From NCBI GenBank assembly GCA_001566295.1, contig KQ964285.1, positions 23,000 to 86,999 on the forward strand: DNA of 64,000 nucleotides. The letters run 5' to 3'. Below the pieces are notes generated by a model. It searched no databases. It was not told the DNA's origin and worked only from the letters and a program-made list of their open reading frames with translations. The stretch is from Microdochium bolleyi (lineage: Eukaryota; Ascomycota; Sordariomycetes; Xylariales; Microdochiaceae). Every line of letters begins with the position of its first letter. The stretch's first letter is position 1. Both the position numbers and the translations under genes were made by a program. This document shows positions 34,501 to 45,487 of the stretch, piece by piece.

Positions 34501-37500
34501 TGGCGACTTCGTACTGGCACGAGTCGCGCCGGTCCAAGAACCACCGCGCGCCGCCCGCCCCTCGGCACGACCTGATCGGCGCCCGCATCGACGACAGCAA
34601 CCCGCTCGAGCCCATCTGGCGCAACTACCTGCGCGTCAACGAGCTGCCCTGGCTGCGCGACCACAAGATCAACGGAGACATCGTGATGCCCGCCGCGGGC
34701 ATGATCTGCATGGCCATCGAGGCGGCGCGGCAGATTGCCGAGACGGACGGCACAGCCGACACTGTCAAGGGGTTTGCGCTGCGCGACGTGTGCATCAACA
34801 AGCCCCTCGTGATCCCCGAGGCTGCCGACGCCGGCGTCACGGGCGGCATCGAGGTCCTGCTGAACCTCAAGCGCCGCAAGCTAGGCATGGGCAGCGGAGC
34901 CGGCATCTGGCACGAGTTCGCTCTGTACTCTGCTGGCAGCGGCGGCGATGCCAACTTTGTCGAGCACGCGTGCGGCCTGATCGAGCTGCAGCAGAGCCGT
35001 GGCGCGACCGAGGTCGATGGCGGCCGCGAGCAGGTCCTCGAGATTCAGGCACGCCGGGCCAAGTACAAGGACTTCGGCCTGGTCTGTAACGATCCTGTCG
35101 CGACGGCCTCGCACTACGGCTTCTGCGACTCGCAGGGACTGCAGATTGGCCCGCTGTTCCGGGGCCTGACGAGCCTGGCCAAGAGGGACAACAACGTCAT
35201 CTTCCAGGCCACAGTCCAGGACTCCAAGGCGATGATGCCCGCGCAGGCCGAGAGCGAGATGCTCGTTCACCCTGCGACGCTCGATGCCCTGCTGCAAGTC
35301 ATGCTCGTAGCGATCCCACGCCAGGAGGACGTGCCCAAGCAGGTTTGGATCCCGTCCAAGATCAAGGAGATCAACATCTCGCACGACGTGCTCCGCAAGC
35401 CTGGAGAGGTGCTGCACGGCACCTGCGAGTCGAGCCGCAGTGGCTTCCGCGAGATGGTCGGCACCATCATGACGGGCGACGACAAGTTCGACTCGACGGC
35501 CGGCATCAGCATGGAGGGCGTGACGTTCACCGGCCTGGGCTCGGCGCAGAGCATGCCCCACGGTGTCGAGCAGGGCGAGCAGGCCCGCCTCAAGTTGTGC
35601 TCCGAGCTGCAGTGGAAGCCCGACCTCGACACGCTGACTCCCGAGAACGAGTACTCTGTGCTGTCCGAGGGCAACAACCTCGCGGGCGAGGACCTTGCTC
35701 GGTTCTGCACGCAGTCGCACAAGGTGATACAAGTGCTCTGCCGCAGGTCGCTCGAGAAGCTGAGCACGATCGACCGCGCCAGTCTGCCGGGCTATCTTGT
35801 CCAGTTCGCTGACTGGATGCGGACACGCAGCGAGATGGGTGACACGACCGCCCTCTCGCGCAGCCAAGAAGACGATCTCCTCGCCGACTTCGCCGCTTCG
35901 TACCCCTTTGACGGCAAGTTCTGTATGCACGTCTTTGACAGCCTCGAAGCCATCTTCAAGCAGGAGACGACGGGTATCGCCACGCTCATGCAGGATGATA
36001 TGCTCAACCGCTTCTACCGCGAGACGTATGCCTGTGACCTCTCTATCCGCATCTTCCAGAACTGGTTCGACCTCAAGGGCCACAAGCAGCCCGGGATGAA
36101 AGTCATCGAGATCGGCGCCGGTACCGCATCCATGACCATCCCCGCGCTCAAGACGCTCGGCGGCCAGGACGGTGAAACGCCGCGGTTCGCCAGCTGGACA
36201 TTTACTGATATCTCGGCGGGTTGGTTCGAGAATGCCAAGAAGGTGCTCGAGGACTGGGGCTCGCGGGTCGAGTACAAGCGCCTCGACGTCGAGACCGATC
36301 CTGCAGAGCAGGGCTTCGAGCTCGGGCAGTACGATGTCGTGCTGGCTGTCAATGTGCTCCACGCGACAAAGGACCTCAAGCGCACGCTCGAGCACTGCCG
36401 CAGCCTGCTCAAGCCCGGCGGCAAGATCCTGCTCGGCGAGAACACCAACGTCATGGATCTCAGCTCCTTCATCTTCGGCACTGTCCCTGGCTGGTGGGTG
36501 TCCGAGGACGGCCGCAAGGACGGGCCCCTGATCAGCGAGGCCGAGTGGGATGTCGAGCTCAAGAAGGCCGGCTTCACGGGCACTGACATTGCCGCCCAGG
36601 ACCACAATGACCCTGTCGCGCACCGCATGTCCATGCTTGTCAGCACGCGGCTCGACAAGGACAGCAAGACCACGCCTCCGAAAGACCTCATCATCCTCGA
36701 GCCCAGCACCGCTTCGAGCCACGTCCGCCACCTCGCTCAGCTCCTCAGCAAGAAGCTGCAGGCGCTCGGCCACAAGACACAGGTGCAGACGCTGGAGGAG
36801 GCGTCTCGCAGCGAGGAAGGCAAGTCCTTTGGCAAAGGCAAGTCGTTCGTCTCGCTGCTCGAGTACGACGAGTCCTTCTTTGAGGAGCTGCAGGAGCAGC
36901 AGTTCGAGCATGTCAAAGAGGTCCTCCTGCACTGCGCCGAGATGCTCTGGGTCACCCGGTCCGATGTCAAGGACGGCCCAGCACACCCCTCGAAGCGCAT
37001 CGTCTCTGGTCTGCTGCGCTGCATCAAGACCGAGGATGCTACCCGCCACGTCTACGAGCTGCACCTCACTCGTGACCGGCTTGGTGAGGCCGGCCTCGAG
37101 TCCACCGCCGAGGCAATCAACACTCGTCTTAGCAGCATCTGGTCGGCGGCCGTGCTCTCCGACAACAGGGGCCGCGACGAATCTGAGACGGTCGAGCGCG
37201 ATGGTGTCTTGTGCATCCCGCGGTACTTCCCGCAGAAGACGCTCAACCGCTCGCTGCTGCTCAAGGAGACGGGAGCATCCCCCGAGGTGGACAGCCTCGT
37301 CCAGCCGAACCGTGATCTCAAGCTGACCATCGGCACACCGGGCATGCTCGATACCCTCCACTTCATCGATGATGATGCCCCGACCAAGGCGCTGGGCGAG
37401 GAGGAGGTTGAGATCAAGACACAGGCCTGTGCCATGAACTTTTTGTAAGTGACTGCCCTCTCAGCCCCTTTCTGTGTATGTGTGACAGCACTAACTCTTT

Positions 37501-39679
37501 ACCGCTAAGGGACCTCATGATCGCCATGGGCCAGGTTCAGCACCCAATCCTTGGTTACGAGGCGGGTGGTCTTGTAACCCGTGTCGGCTCCAAGGTCAAC
37601 CGCTTCAAGAAGGGAGATAGAGTGCTGTACATGGGTCTCGGCGCCATGCGCACCACGATCCGGGCACACCAGCTGTCCGTCCACGCAATCCCGTCCAAGC
37701 TCTCGATCGAGGAGGCGGTCACGATCCCCATCGCCTACACCACGGCCTACCAATCACTCATTGAGGTCGCCCACGTGCGCAAGGGCGAGACGGTCCTCGT
37801 CCACGCCGCGGCGGGTGGCCTCGGCCAGGCACTTGTGCAGATCTGCAAGCTGCTCGGCGCGACTGTCCTCGCGACCGTTGGCAACAACGACAAGAAGCAG
37901 GCTGTCGTCGACCTGGGCGTCGCCCCCGAGCACATCTTCAGCTCGCGTGACTTGACGTTTGCCCAGGGTGTGAAACGCGTCACGGGCGGCAAGGGCGTTG
38001 ACGTGGTCGTCAACTCCCTCGCTGGCGAGGGTCTGCGGAAGAGCTGGGAGTGCCTCGCCCCCTACGGCCGCTTCATTGAGGTTGGCAAGAAGGACATCCT
38101 GGGCAACTCCGGCCTCGACATGCGACCGTTCCTCAGCAACACGCTCTTCGCGGGCGTCAACCTCGAGCACATGATGAGCCATGACCCGCAGCGTGGCGCG
38201 GAACTAGTCGCCAAGGTGCTCCGCCTGTTCCAGCACGGCGACATCGACCTCATCAAGCCCATCTCGGTCTACGACTTCTCCGACATGGAGTCCGTGTTCC
38301 GCCAGATGCAGCGCGGCACGCACATTGGCAAGCTCGTCCTCAAGATCACCCCCGAGTCCCAGGTGCCCGTCATGCCCCAGCTCAACATCCCCTGCTCGCT
38401 GAACCCCAATGCCACCTATCTCCTTGTGGGTGGTCTCGGTGGTCTTGGACGTGCCCAGGCAATGCTCCTCGCCGAGCACGGCGCGAAGCACATCGCCTTC
38501 ATTTCTCGCTCCGGCGACGCCAAGCCTGAAGCCCGCGAGCTCATTGCTCGCCTGCGCGAGATGGGCATCAACGCACACTCGTATGCAGCAGACGTTGCCA
38601 ACAAGAGCCAGCTCAAGGAGGTCACCGACAGCCTGGCGTCCACGATGCCGCCCGTCCGCGGCGTCATGCAGGGCGCCATGGTGCTCCAGGACAGCCTGTT
38701 CCACCGCATGACGTATCAGCAGTGGGTGGGTGCCACGCGGCCCAAGATCCAGGGCACGTGGAACCTGCACGAGCTGCTGCCCAAGGACCTCGACTTCTTC
38801 ATCTCGCTGTCCTCGCTGGCCGGCATCATCGGGTCCATCTCGCAGTCCAACTACGCCGCAGGCAATGCCTACCAAGACGCCCTCATGCACTACCGCAAGG
38901 CCCAGGGCTTGGCCGCGACCAGTTTGGATCTTGGCCTGATGCGTGGCATCGGCTATGTCGAGGAGAACGAGGACGCTGCTGCTCACACAAGCTCTCTGAA
39001 ATTCGTAAGTGTCCCCTTTGCTCCGCCTTCCAAACCCAGTCCATCTTTTCCCGAGTCACACGTCGCTAACTGCCATCCCCCGTAACAACAGACCGCCGTC
39101 CAGGCCGACCAGTTCTACCACATTGTCCGCGCCGCCATGACTGGCTCGACCACTGGCGGCGACCGCGCAGCCAACCCGATGCCCACGCAGCTCCTGCTGG
39201 GCGGCGGCAGCGGCGGGTCCCAGGAGGCCTCGCACGCCGCCGGCATCTCGGGCGACTACTACTGGCTGCGCACGCTCGCGCACTTTGCGTACATGCAGCT
39301 CATGGACGTGCGCCTCGACTCGGCCTCGGGCTCGGCCGCCGCGGGCCAGGGCAAGGGCAACGTGCTGATCGCGCAGCTCCGGGCGTCCGCCAACATCGAC
39401 CAGGCGACCGAGACGGTGACACAGATCCTGCTCGAGAAGATTGCCAAGAGCATCATGACGTCCGCGTCCGACATTGACACCAGCAAGCCCGTGTACAGCT
39501 ACGGTGTGGACAGCCTGGTGGCCGTCGAGCTGCGCAACTGGGTCGGCATGGAGCTCCAGAGCGAGATCAACATCTTCGACCTCACGAGCAGCGCGCCCAT
39601 CACCGACGTGTGCAGGAAGATTGCCAACAGGAGTGCAATTGTGGCGGAAGCGCTGCGGCATCAGCTCGAGTCACACTGA
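31589..39679 (+). CDS. Highly reducing type I polyketide synthase (KS-AT-DH-cMT-ER-KR-ACP)
   Basis: Six exons (31589-31768, 31832-32139, 32208-32356, 32422-37444, 37510-39004, 39092-39679) give 2,580 aa, all phases consistent. KS: active Cys in VDTACSSS (C176), EFHGTGT and GHTEGTAG. AT: GHSSGE, Ser632. DH: H960 in DHKINGDIVMP, with LHPATLDALLQ-like helix. C-methyltransferase: EIGAGTASMT near 1442 and LLKPGGKILLGE, so probably active. ER: GYEAGG and HAAAGGLGQALVQ near 1985. KR: LLVGGLGGLG near 2190 and Tyr2335 in SNYAAGNAY. ACP: GVDSL with Ser2526. No thioesterase or reductase follows. The enzyme should make a methylated, variably reduced chain released by a separate enzyme; the FSH1-type hydrolase next door is the obvious candidate. 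No key residue is missing. Confidence 0.96.
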
Positions 39680-40750
39680 GGCTGAGCAAGTGCTAGGGCA
39701 AAACGCGGTCGGCTTCGGTTCCGACCTGACATCTTTTGAAGGATATATAGAGGTATTCGTCTTCACTTGAACCACTAGGCAGGATGCAATGAGATCTAGA
39801 CAGAGCACTTGAATAAATATCAATGGGGCAAAACATTTTGCAATGTTCCACAGCGTAAAGTCCAGTGACCTCTCTGGATGGGCGTGAAGACGTTAAGATG
39901 AATATTCCAACTCGAAGTGAGTACTAAACTTCCCGAAGAGAACAATTTTGTTGGACAAGGTGGAAAGACCTGACAGCGATTCTATCATCGTCGTCACCGC
40001 CGTGTATGCATGATGTGGCTTGCTGTTCCTTTTACAGGGTGTTGATCAATGTGCCCTGCTCTCCTTTCCGCTCTACCCCCGGGTGCGGGGAGATGCTCCC
40101 GGGTCTCGTTACGCAACGGCGCCACGAGGCTACCCCAAGGCAGCTTACTCCAGAGCTTGGACAGACGCTAGCCGGGGTAGTCGCTCGATCCTCCACATGA
40201 AGCATGGCTGAGGAAAGTTTCCTGACTTGCGACAACCTTCCACACCCGCTGGTCTCCATGATCACGCCTCACCGTTCCACATCCATGAGACGTTTGCCCG
40301 CTCCTGGCCTCATATGGTTTAGATCGGGAACAGGAAGCGTTCGATCAGCTACGTCAAGCTACAAGGACCATGTCCTGGTGGCAGGCTTAAAGCACGGAGG
40401 ACATTTAAGTTTGGTAAAGCACTCTCGTGTGCGTACCCCGCGCTATCTGGAGACCCCGGTAATTCTCAGCGGCAGCTCTGAAGCCTCTACCTCTGTGCCC
40501 CTGACCTCCGATTTCATCTCCCTCGCGGCGTGCTGCATGTTTCCTCCTCCCGCAGCCCCCGAGCTGAAGCTCGCTTGCCTGTCTGTCTGCGCGTATCCAT
40601 CCACAACACCCCAACCTAGATGTCCCGCTGTGCAAGACCACTCATTACTTGGTCAAAACATTGCGTTCTTGCACACTGGTCTTGCACAACCCACCGTGGG
40701 CCTTCTCACCCCCAGGGCGGGTCGCTTGGACAGAGAAGTGCCACGCCAAT
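39680..40750. other. Intergenic region between PKS and its presumed regulator
   Basis: Holds the PKS 3' UTR (GAATAAATATC near 39810) and the promoter and leader of the Zn2Cys6 gene. The open frame 40204-40761 looks like leader and lacks a domain. Confidence 0.4.
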
Positions 40751-43700
40751 ATGTCAGGTAAGTCATGATGCCCATCTCCACACGTCTTGGCTCCTCCAGA
40801 CCCTCCAGCTGCCACGGGTCATGAGCTGCCTACACTAACAGCTCGGGGTTCAGACACTTCTCCATCCGCGGCCCCGGTTTCCAAGAGGAAGCGCGTCGCC
40901 TTAGCCTGCAATGTCTGCCGCACTCGCAAGTCTCGTGTATGCTCCCCTTACCCTTTCGTTGTCGTTTACCAGACACATCGCCTCTTCGTTTGGGCCCGGC
41001 TGACTCGCATGGCCTTGGCCGACCGCTTATCATAGTGCAACGGCGCGCGGCCCAATTGCTCAATGTGCAGCGCGGCCGGATTTGAATGCATATACGAGAC
41101 CTCTGATTCGTCCACAAACATCATCATCCAGAAAGAGTAAGATCATTTCTCTACAGAACACTGCGTTGCTGACAACATCTGACTCCTCGGTACAGGTACA
41201 TAGTTGGTCTCGCCGATCGTGTGCAAGCCCTGGAGACTGCCCTAGCAAGGCAGAACCGGGTGATCGAGGACCACGAAGCAAGGCTTCAATCCGTCGGGGC
41301 TCCCCCGCCACGGAGCAACCATATTGGCCTAGATGACGACAGCCAAACCTTTGAAGATGCTCTATCCGGACCGGCAGACCTCGGCCAGACTCCTGTGTCA
41401 ATAGCTAGCCCTGAGAAGCAAGGGCCCCCATCCGAGGAGCGCGTTACGGATGGCATGGCCATTTCCTTTGTGAGCGAGGCAGACACGGGGCACTTTGGTA
41501 TGTCCCCGTCAGAAGCCCTGCCTCATCAACTGCACAATCTCACTTACTCTACATGCTATTTGCTGTGGGATGGGGATATGTTTTCGCTGACAGGGTATCA
41601 ACTAGGACCATCCTCCAACATTTCCCTCCTCCGCCACATCTCTCAAGCTGTGTCGTATTTGGATGACCGTCACGGCGTACCTCGCTCTGGCTCCGTGGAC
41701 AGCTGGGATCGCATCGACAGCGACACAACCAACATAGCACGCCCTTCTTCGATGAAAACCATCACCGCGAAACATGGCCCCCGAGGTAACCAAGGAAACC
41801 CATCGCCGTATGTCCTGCCCTCAGAGGCCGTCACCCGAGAGCTCATGACACATTACTTTACAAACACCGGTTTGCTATACCCTTATATCCACGAGCAGTC
41901 ATTCGTCAGAGAGTACGACGAACTGGTGGCCAACGGGTTCAAAAAAGCCCGTCGGACATGGCTTGCCCTCCTGCACATGGTTCTGGCCATGTCGTCAAGC
42001 ACGCTCGTCGTAGACACCAAGGAAGAGCGACAGCAGCGCAATCTCGAATCGTCTTTATTCTATGGGCGAGCTGTGAAGCTTTGCGATCTCCAGACAGTAC
42101 AGGGGACAAGTCTTGAAACTGGTACGGACTCATTCAGGATCGAACCAACTTGACGAAGCCGACTCTGCTGACGCACCACAGTTCAGTACATTCTCCTCGT
42201 ATGCCATTACTTACAGGGCACGCAGAGCTCGGTACAGACATGGACTACGCACGGTCTGGCAGTGAAAGCGGCTCTGTCCCTTGGCCTGCACTCTATCGAT
42301 GCGTCTAAGAACCTTTCGCCACACGATCAGGAGTTGCGAAAGCGAGCGTGGTTTGGATGCGTTGTTCTAGATCGGTAAGAGAAGCTCGTGACCCTGCCAA
42401 AGCATCGTCTTGTCCAAAGAAACGTGACAGCCCCATGCTAACAGCGTCTAGAACGCTGAGCATGACGTTTGGACGACCAGCAATTATTCCACACCACTTC
42501 ATTCGCTTGTCACTACCTGAAGAGTTCCCCGGCTCCAAACCGGACAACACCGCGAGCTACGGCCTTCTCTCTGCTCAATTCTTCTGTGGCACAATGTAAG
42601 GCAGCCATGCTGGGTACATTTGTCCCAACCAAAATGGTCACCATACTGACAAGGACATCTAGAACGCTTATGAATGTGCTTCATGAAGTGATTGCTGACC
42701 TCTATGGCCACAACCTCGCGTGCGACCCACCCCTAGAGGAAGGTGAAATGCTCGAACGGGTTTTCCGCCTGGACCGCGCCCTGGACCACTGGGAACTCGA
42801 CCTTCCGGCCGGCCTTTCCCTTCTGCACCCTGAAGACTTCACGCAGCTTGACCCCTCGAACACTGTCCACCTTCGGTTCCGCACCATCCTCACGCTGCGA
42901 AAGCTGAACCTCGAGACATTGATCCATCGTCCCGCTCTGGTACAGACAATGGAAGCGCTGAGGAATCCCGGCGCGAATGCTGGTGCCTCCAAGTCCCTGC
43001 AGAGCATGCGTCAGAGCTCGATACACTCATGCGTCTCGGCGGCCGAGTGCATCATCTTCATGATCCACCAGGTCACCACTGCCGACGGACCAAAGAAACG
43101 CTTACTCGGAGCGTGGTGGTTCAGCCTGTACTACGGTGAGGACCCGAACAACCGCACACACAGTCTCGAGCCTGACGCAAGTCAAGATCACCCAAGACCT
43201 GGATTCACGTATCATTTCCATGCAGTGCAGGATAGAGTACTGACCTGTGGTTCCCCGATAGTCTTCAACGCATCCCTGATTCTCTTTACGAATCTCCTCG
43301 TGTGTCTGCAGGGCCAGATGGACAGGCCTGCTGCTCTCCAGCGCTGCAATGAGTATCTTCTCATGGCAGTCGACGCTCTACGAAACCTCGACGCCGGCAA
43401 CATTGTCATTAGGATTTGCAATTACCGCTTGTCTCAGCTTCTGCAGACCCTGCAGTCGTGGAGTACGTACCTCTCCCACCATCTCGAGTCCTAGTTTATT
43501 CTCATTCTCTCGCTCTTTACACAGCCACGCGAGTTGTGCCACAACCATTAACGCGTGTTGGCATCACAGTGCTCGTGTCCCGAGACACACAAACAGTCGA
43601 CGTCCCATCTGCCGATTATCTCAACAATCAGCTGCGTTCGGACGTTGCTGCGCTGTCGGAAGGAGACGGCGGTGACTCCCTGTCCCGTGCGTGCTTCTCG

Positions 43701-43793
43701 GATGATGCGATGTTGTTGCAAGAAGACGGACTGGAGCTGAGCCAGTTCTGTCTGCCTGGGGATTTATCCCTGTTTTTCGGCGCAGAAAACTGA
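40751..43793 (+). CDS. Zn2Cys6 transcription factor, probable cluster regulator
   Basis: Nine exons: 40751-40757, 40800-40936, 41036-41136, 41196-42121, 42182-42374, 42452-42595, 42663-43135, 43262-43462 and 43525-43793. They give 816 aa with consistent phases. The first exon has only 7 nt (ATGTCAG) before a GTAAGT donor. It is needed because the zinc-cluster frame has no ATG of its own. The DNA-binding domain at residues 39-66 is KRVALACNVCRTRKSR, then CNGARPNCSMC and FECIYE; an intron splits it between R48 and C49. A coiled-coil-like heptad (GLADRVQALETALARQNR) follows. The fungal_trans domain includes HGLAVKAALSLGLHS, KRAWFGCVVLDR and MTFGRPAIIP. Its position between the PKS and the transporter suggests pathway-specific control. 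Confidence 0.88.
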
Positions 43794-44546
43794 ATACAAT
43801 TCGCTTCCCTGGAGGCCATGGTCGGAATTCGGCTACGTGCTGAGAATTACGCAAAATACCTAGATATGTATCTTTGCATCAGTCACATGAAACTTTCAGG
43901 GCCACCATGAGGTTGAGCAGGGTCATGATTGTTACCATGTTGTGTCAAACCTCAGCTTGCACCTGTCTCATTGAAGATGTTCAAACTAGTGATCACCATC
44001 GCTTTGGTGCCATCGGACTCCTTGGTATGAGGGTATATTGAGGTGGCATGACTTTGCCGAATAAGCCACAGCCACCTGCAGCCCGCACCATCGGTTTGGA
44101 GGAAGACACGTATCGATTAATGGTTAAGGGCGAACCCAGCTAGGTGCTTTAGCGTCAGCCATTACTACATAAGAGAGGGTTCTGAGAGGGTGAAGTCAGC
44201 ACCTATACAATGCTTGACACGATATGCAGCGGATTGTATTGGGAATCAGGTGGAACGGGTAATCGAAGTGTAATCAATGTATGACCCCAGGCACCGATAT
44301 CATCTGGATTGACAATGAGATGGCGTGCTTACGCGATACACAAGATCACAGATCAGCCTGGGACGGTGATGTGTACTCGCCACTCCCCGTGCGTATTGAG
44401 TACACTGATTTGCCGGCCCGGACTTCCCCCGAAGCTGCGCCCTATCCCCGATGACCCCTCCTCTCATTGTCCCCCCGTGAAACTCTAACTGGGGAACCCA
44501 CCCGCGGCCCAACACAACCCAACCCTCCCGAGCATGGATCGTCACA
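43794..44546. other. Intergenic, convergent gene ends
   Basis: Lies between the 3' ends of the regulator (+) and the DUF3237 gene (-). No feature recognised. Confidence 0.4.
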
Positions 44547-45071
44547 CTAGAGCAGCTGGTAGACCTCAATCTTGACGTAGTTCGGCTCCCGCGGTGGTAA
44601 AAGGTTGCCCACAAAACATGCCTTGTTCAGCCAGTCGTGTTTCCCAGGAGCAACTTCGAATCGAGGCCATGTCTTGGTGTACCACGCACGGCCCCCATCC
44701 GCCATGGATGCTGCGGTTGGGTCGTTGCCAAAGACGGCACTCATGGTCGCCTGTGAGGCGCGGCCGTAACCCTCATTGGTGATGTTGACCAGCGTGCCAT
44801 CGTCGAGCTGGATGGTGTACTTTGCGAGTACGTGGACGACGCCGTCCGACCGCACTGCATTCCAGTCTCCGCCCCCACTCAGGATCTTGCCGACGATATG
44901 TCCGCTGGCATCCTCGACCACGCCTCCAGTAATGGGGATGAAACGGCGATCTCCACTGAATGTGTTGCCGAATTCCAAAGGAGTCGATAGGTCAACGTGC
45001 AGGGTGAAGACTTGCTGCAATTCCTGAGGCATGGTAGTAGTGGACGATGGTGGCGTAGAGATCTGAAGCAT
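44547..45071 (-). CDS. DUF3237-family protein
   Basis: Single exon, 174 aa from the ATG at 45071. The ATG at 45032 (MPQELQQVF) would give 161 aa and may be the better start, since residues 1-13 are a low-complexity Ser/Thr stretch. Family hallmarks are VFTLHVDLSTPLEFG, RRFIPITGGVVED, GKILSGGGDWNAVRSDGVV, ITNEGYGRAS and a C-terminal HDWLNKACFVGNLLPP. DUF3237 forms a small beta-barrel of unknown biochemical function. There is no signal peptide, so it is probably cytosolic. It is head-to-head with the MFS transporter across 416 bp, suggesting shared control, and lies within the presumed PKS cluster. A tailoring role is possible but unproven. Confidence 0.85.
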   Translation of the reverse strand: MLQISTPPSSTTTMPQELQQVFTLHVDLSTPLEFGNTFSGDRRFIPITGGVVEDASGHIVGKILSGGGDWNAVRSDGVVHVLAKYTIQLDDGTLVNITNEGYGRASQATMSAVFGNDPTAASMADGGRAWYTKTWPRFEVAPGKHDWLNKACFVGNLLPPREPNYVKIEVYQLL

Positions 45072-45487
45072 GGGCGACGTGATGCTGGAAATCTAGAGAT
45101 GGCGGCCGACAAATATTAGGTTGCAATTGGCCATTGTCTGCTTTTGTCATCCTTGAAAAGGGCAAACCCAGGATACGGCACATTCGGGGTTGGGGTCCGG
45201 GGAAGAAGCTGGGGAACGCCAGCCCAGGCCCGGGGAAGCATCCGCTGCTCCTGGCTCGGGTGCCACGGCGGCCTGGGCACTGTGTCATACCTCAGATAGA
45301 GCACATCCTCCCCCTTTTCCACCGGTAAAGCTGAGCACCAGTTCACTCAATACAGTGGCGTCCATCGCGTTACGAGGCTCCTCGCATATAAAGACACTTC
45401 GTGGATCCCTTCACATCCTTCGTGCTTCCGAGCACAATCACCAATCAGCTTGCCATCACCAAAGAACCCAAGATCAGCACGCCGCGG
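45072..45487. promoter_or_regulatory. Divergent promoter of DUF3237 and MFS genes with CCGGGGAAG motifs
   Basis: Two copies of CCGGGGAAG lie on the plus strand (45197-45205 and 45230-45238). They fit the CreA-type consensus SYGGRG in close pairing, but could also be chance in GC-rich DNA. No exon recognised. Confidence 0.4.

Noticed and set aside
34881..37361. 826-codon open frame antisense to the PKS
   Set aside because: It mirrors a GC-rich coding exon with strong third-position bias; the sense frame has full PKS domains, the antisense none.
40204..40761. 185-codon open frame before the cluster regulator
   Set aside because: Reads like 5' leader/promoter sequence; it overlaps the regulator's 7-nt first exon in another frame and has no domain.
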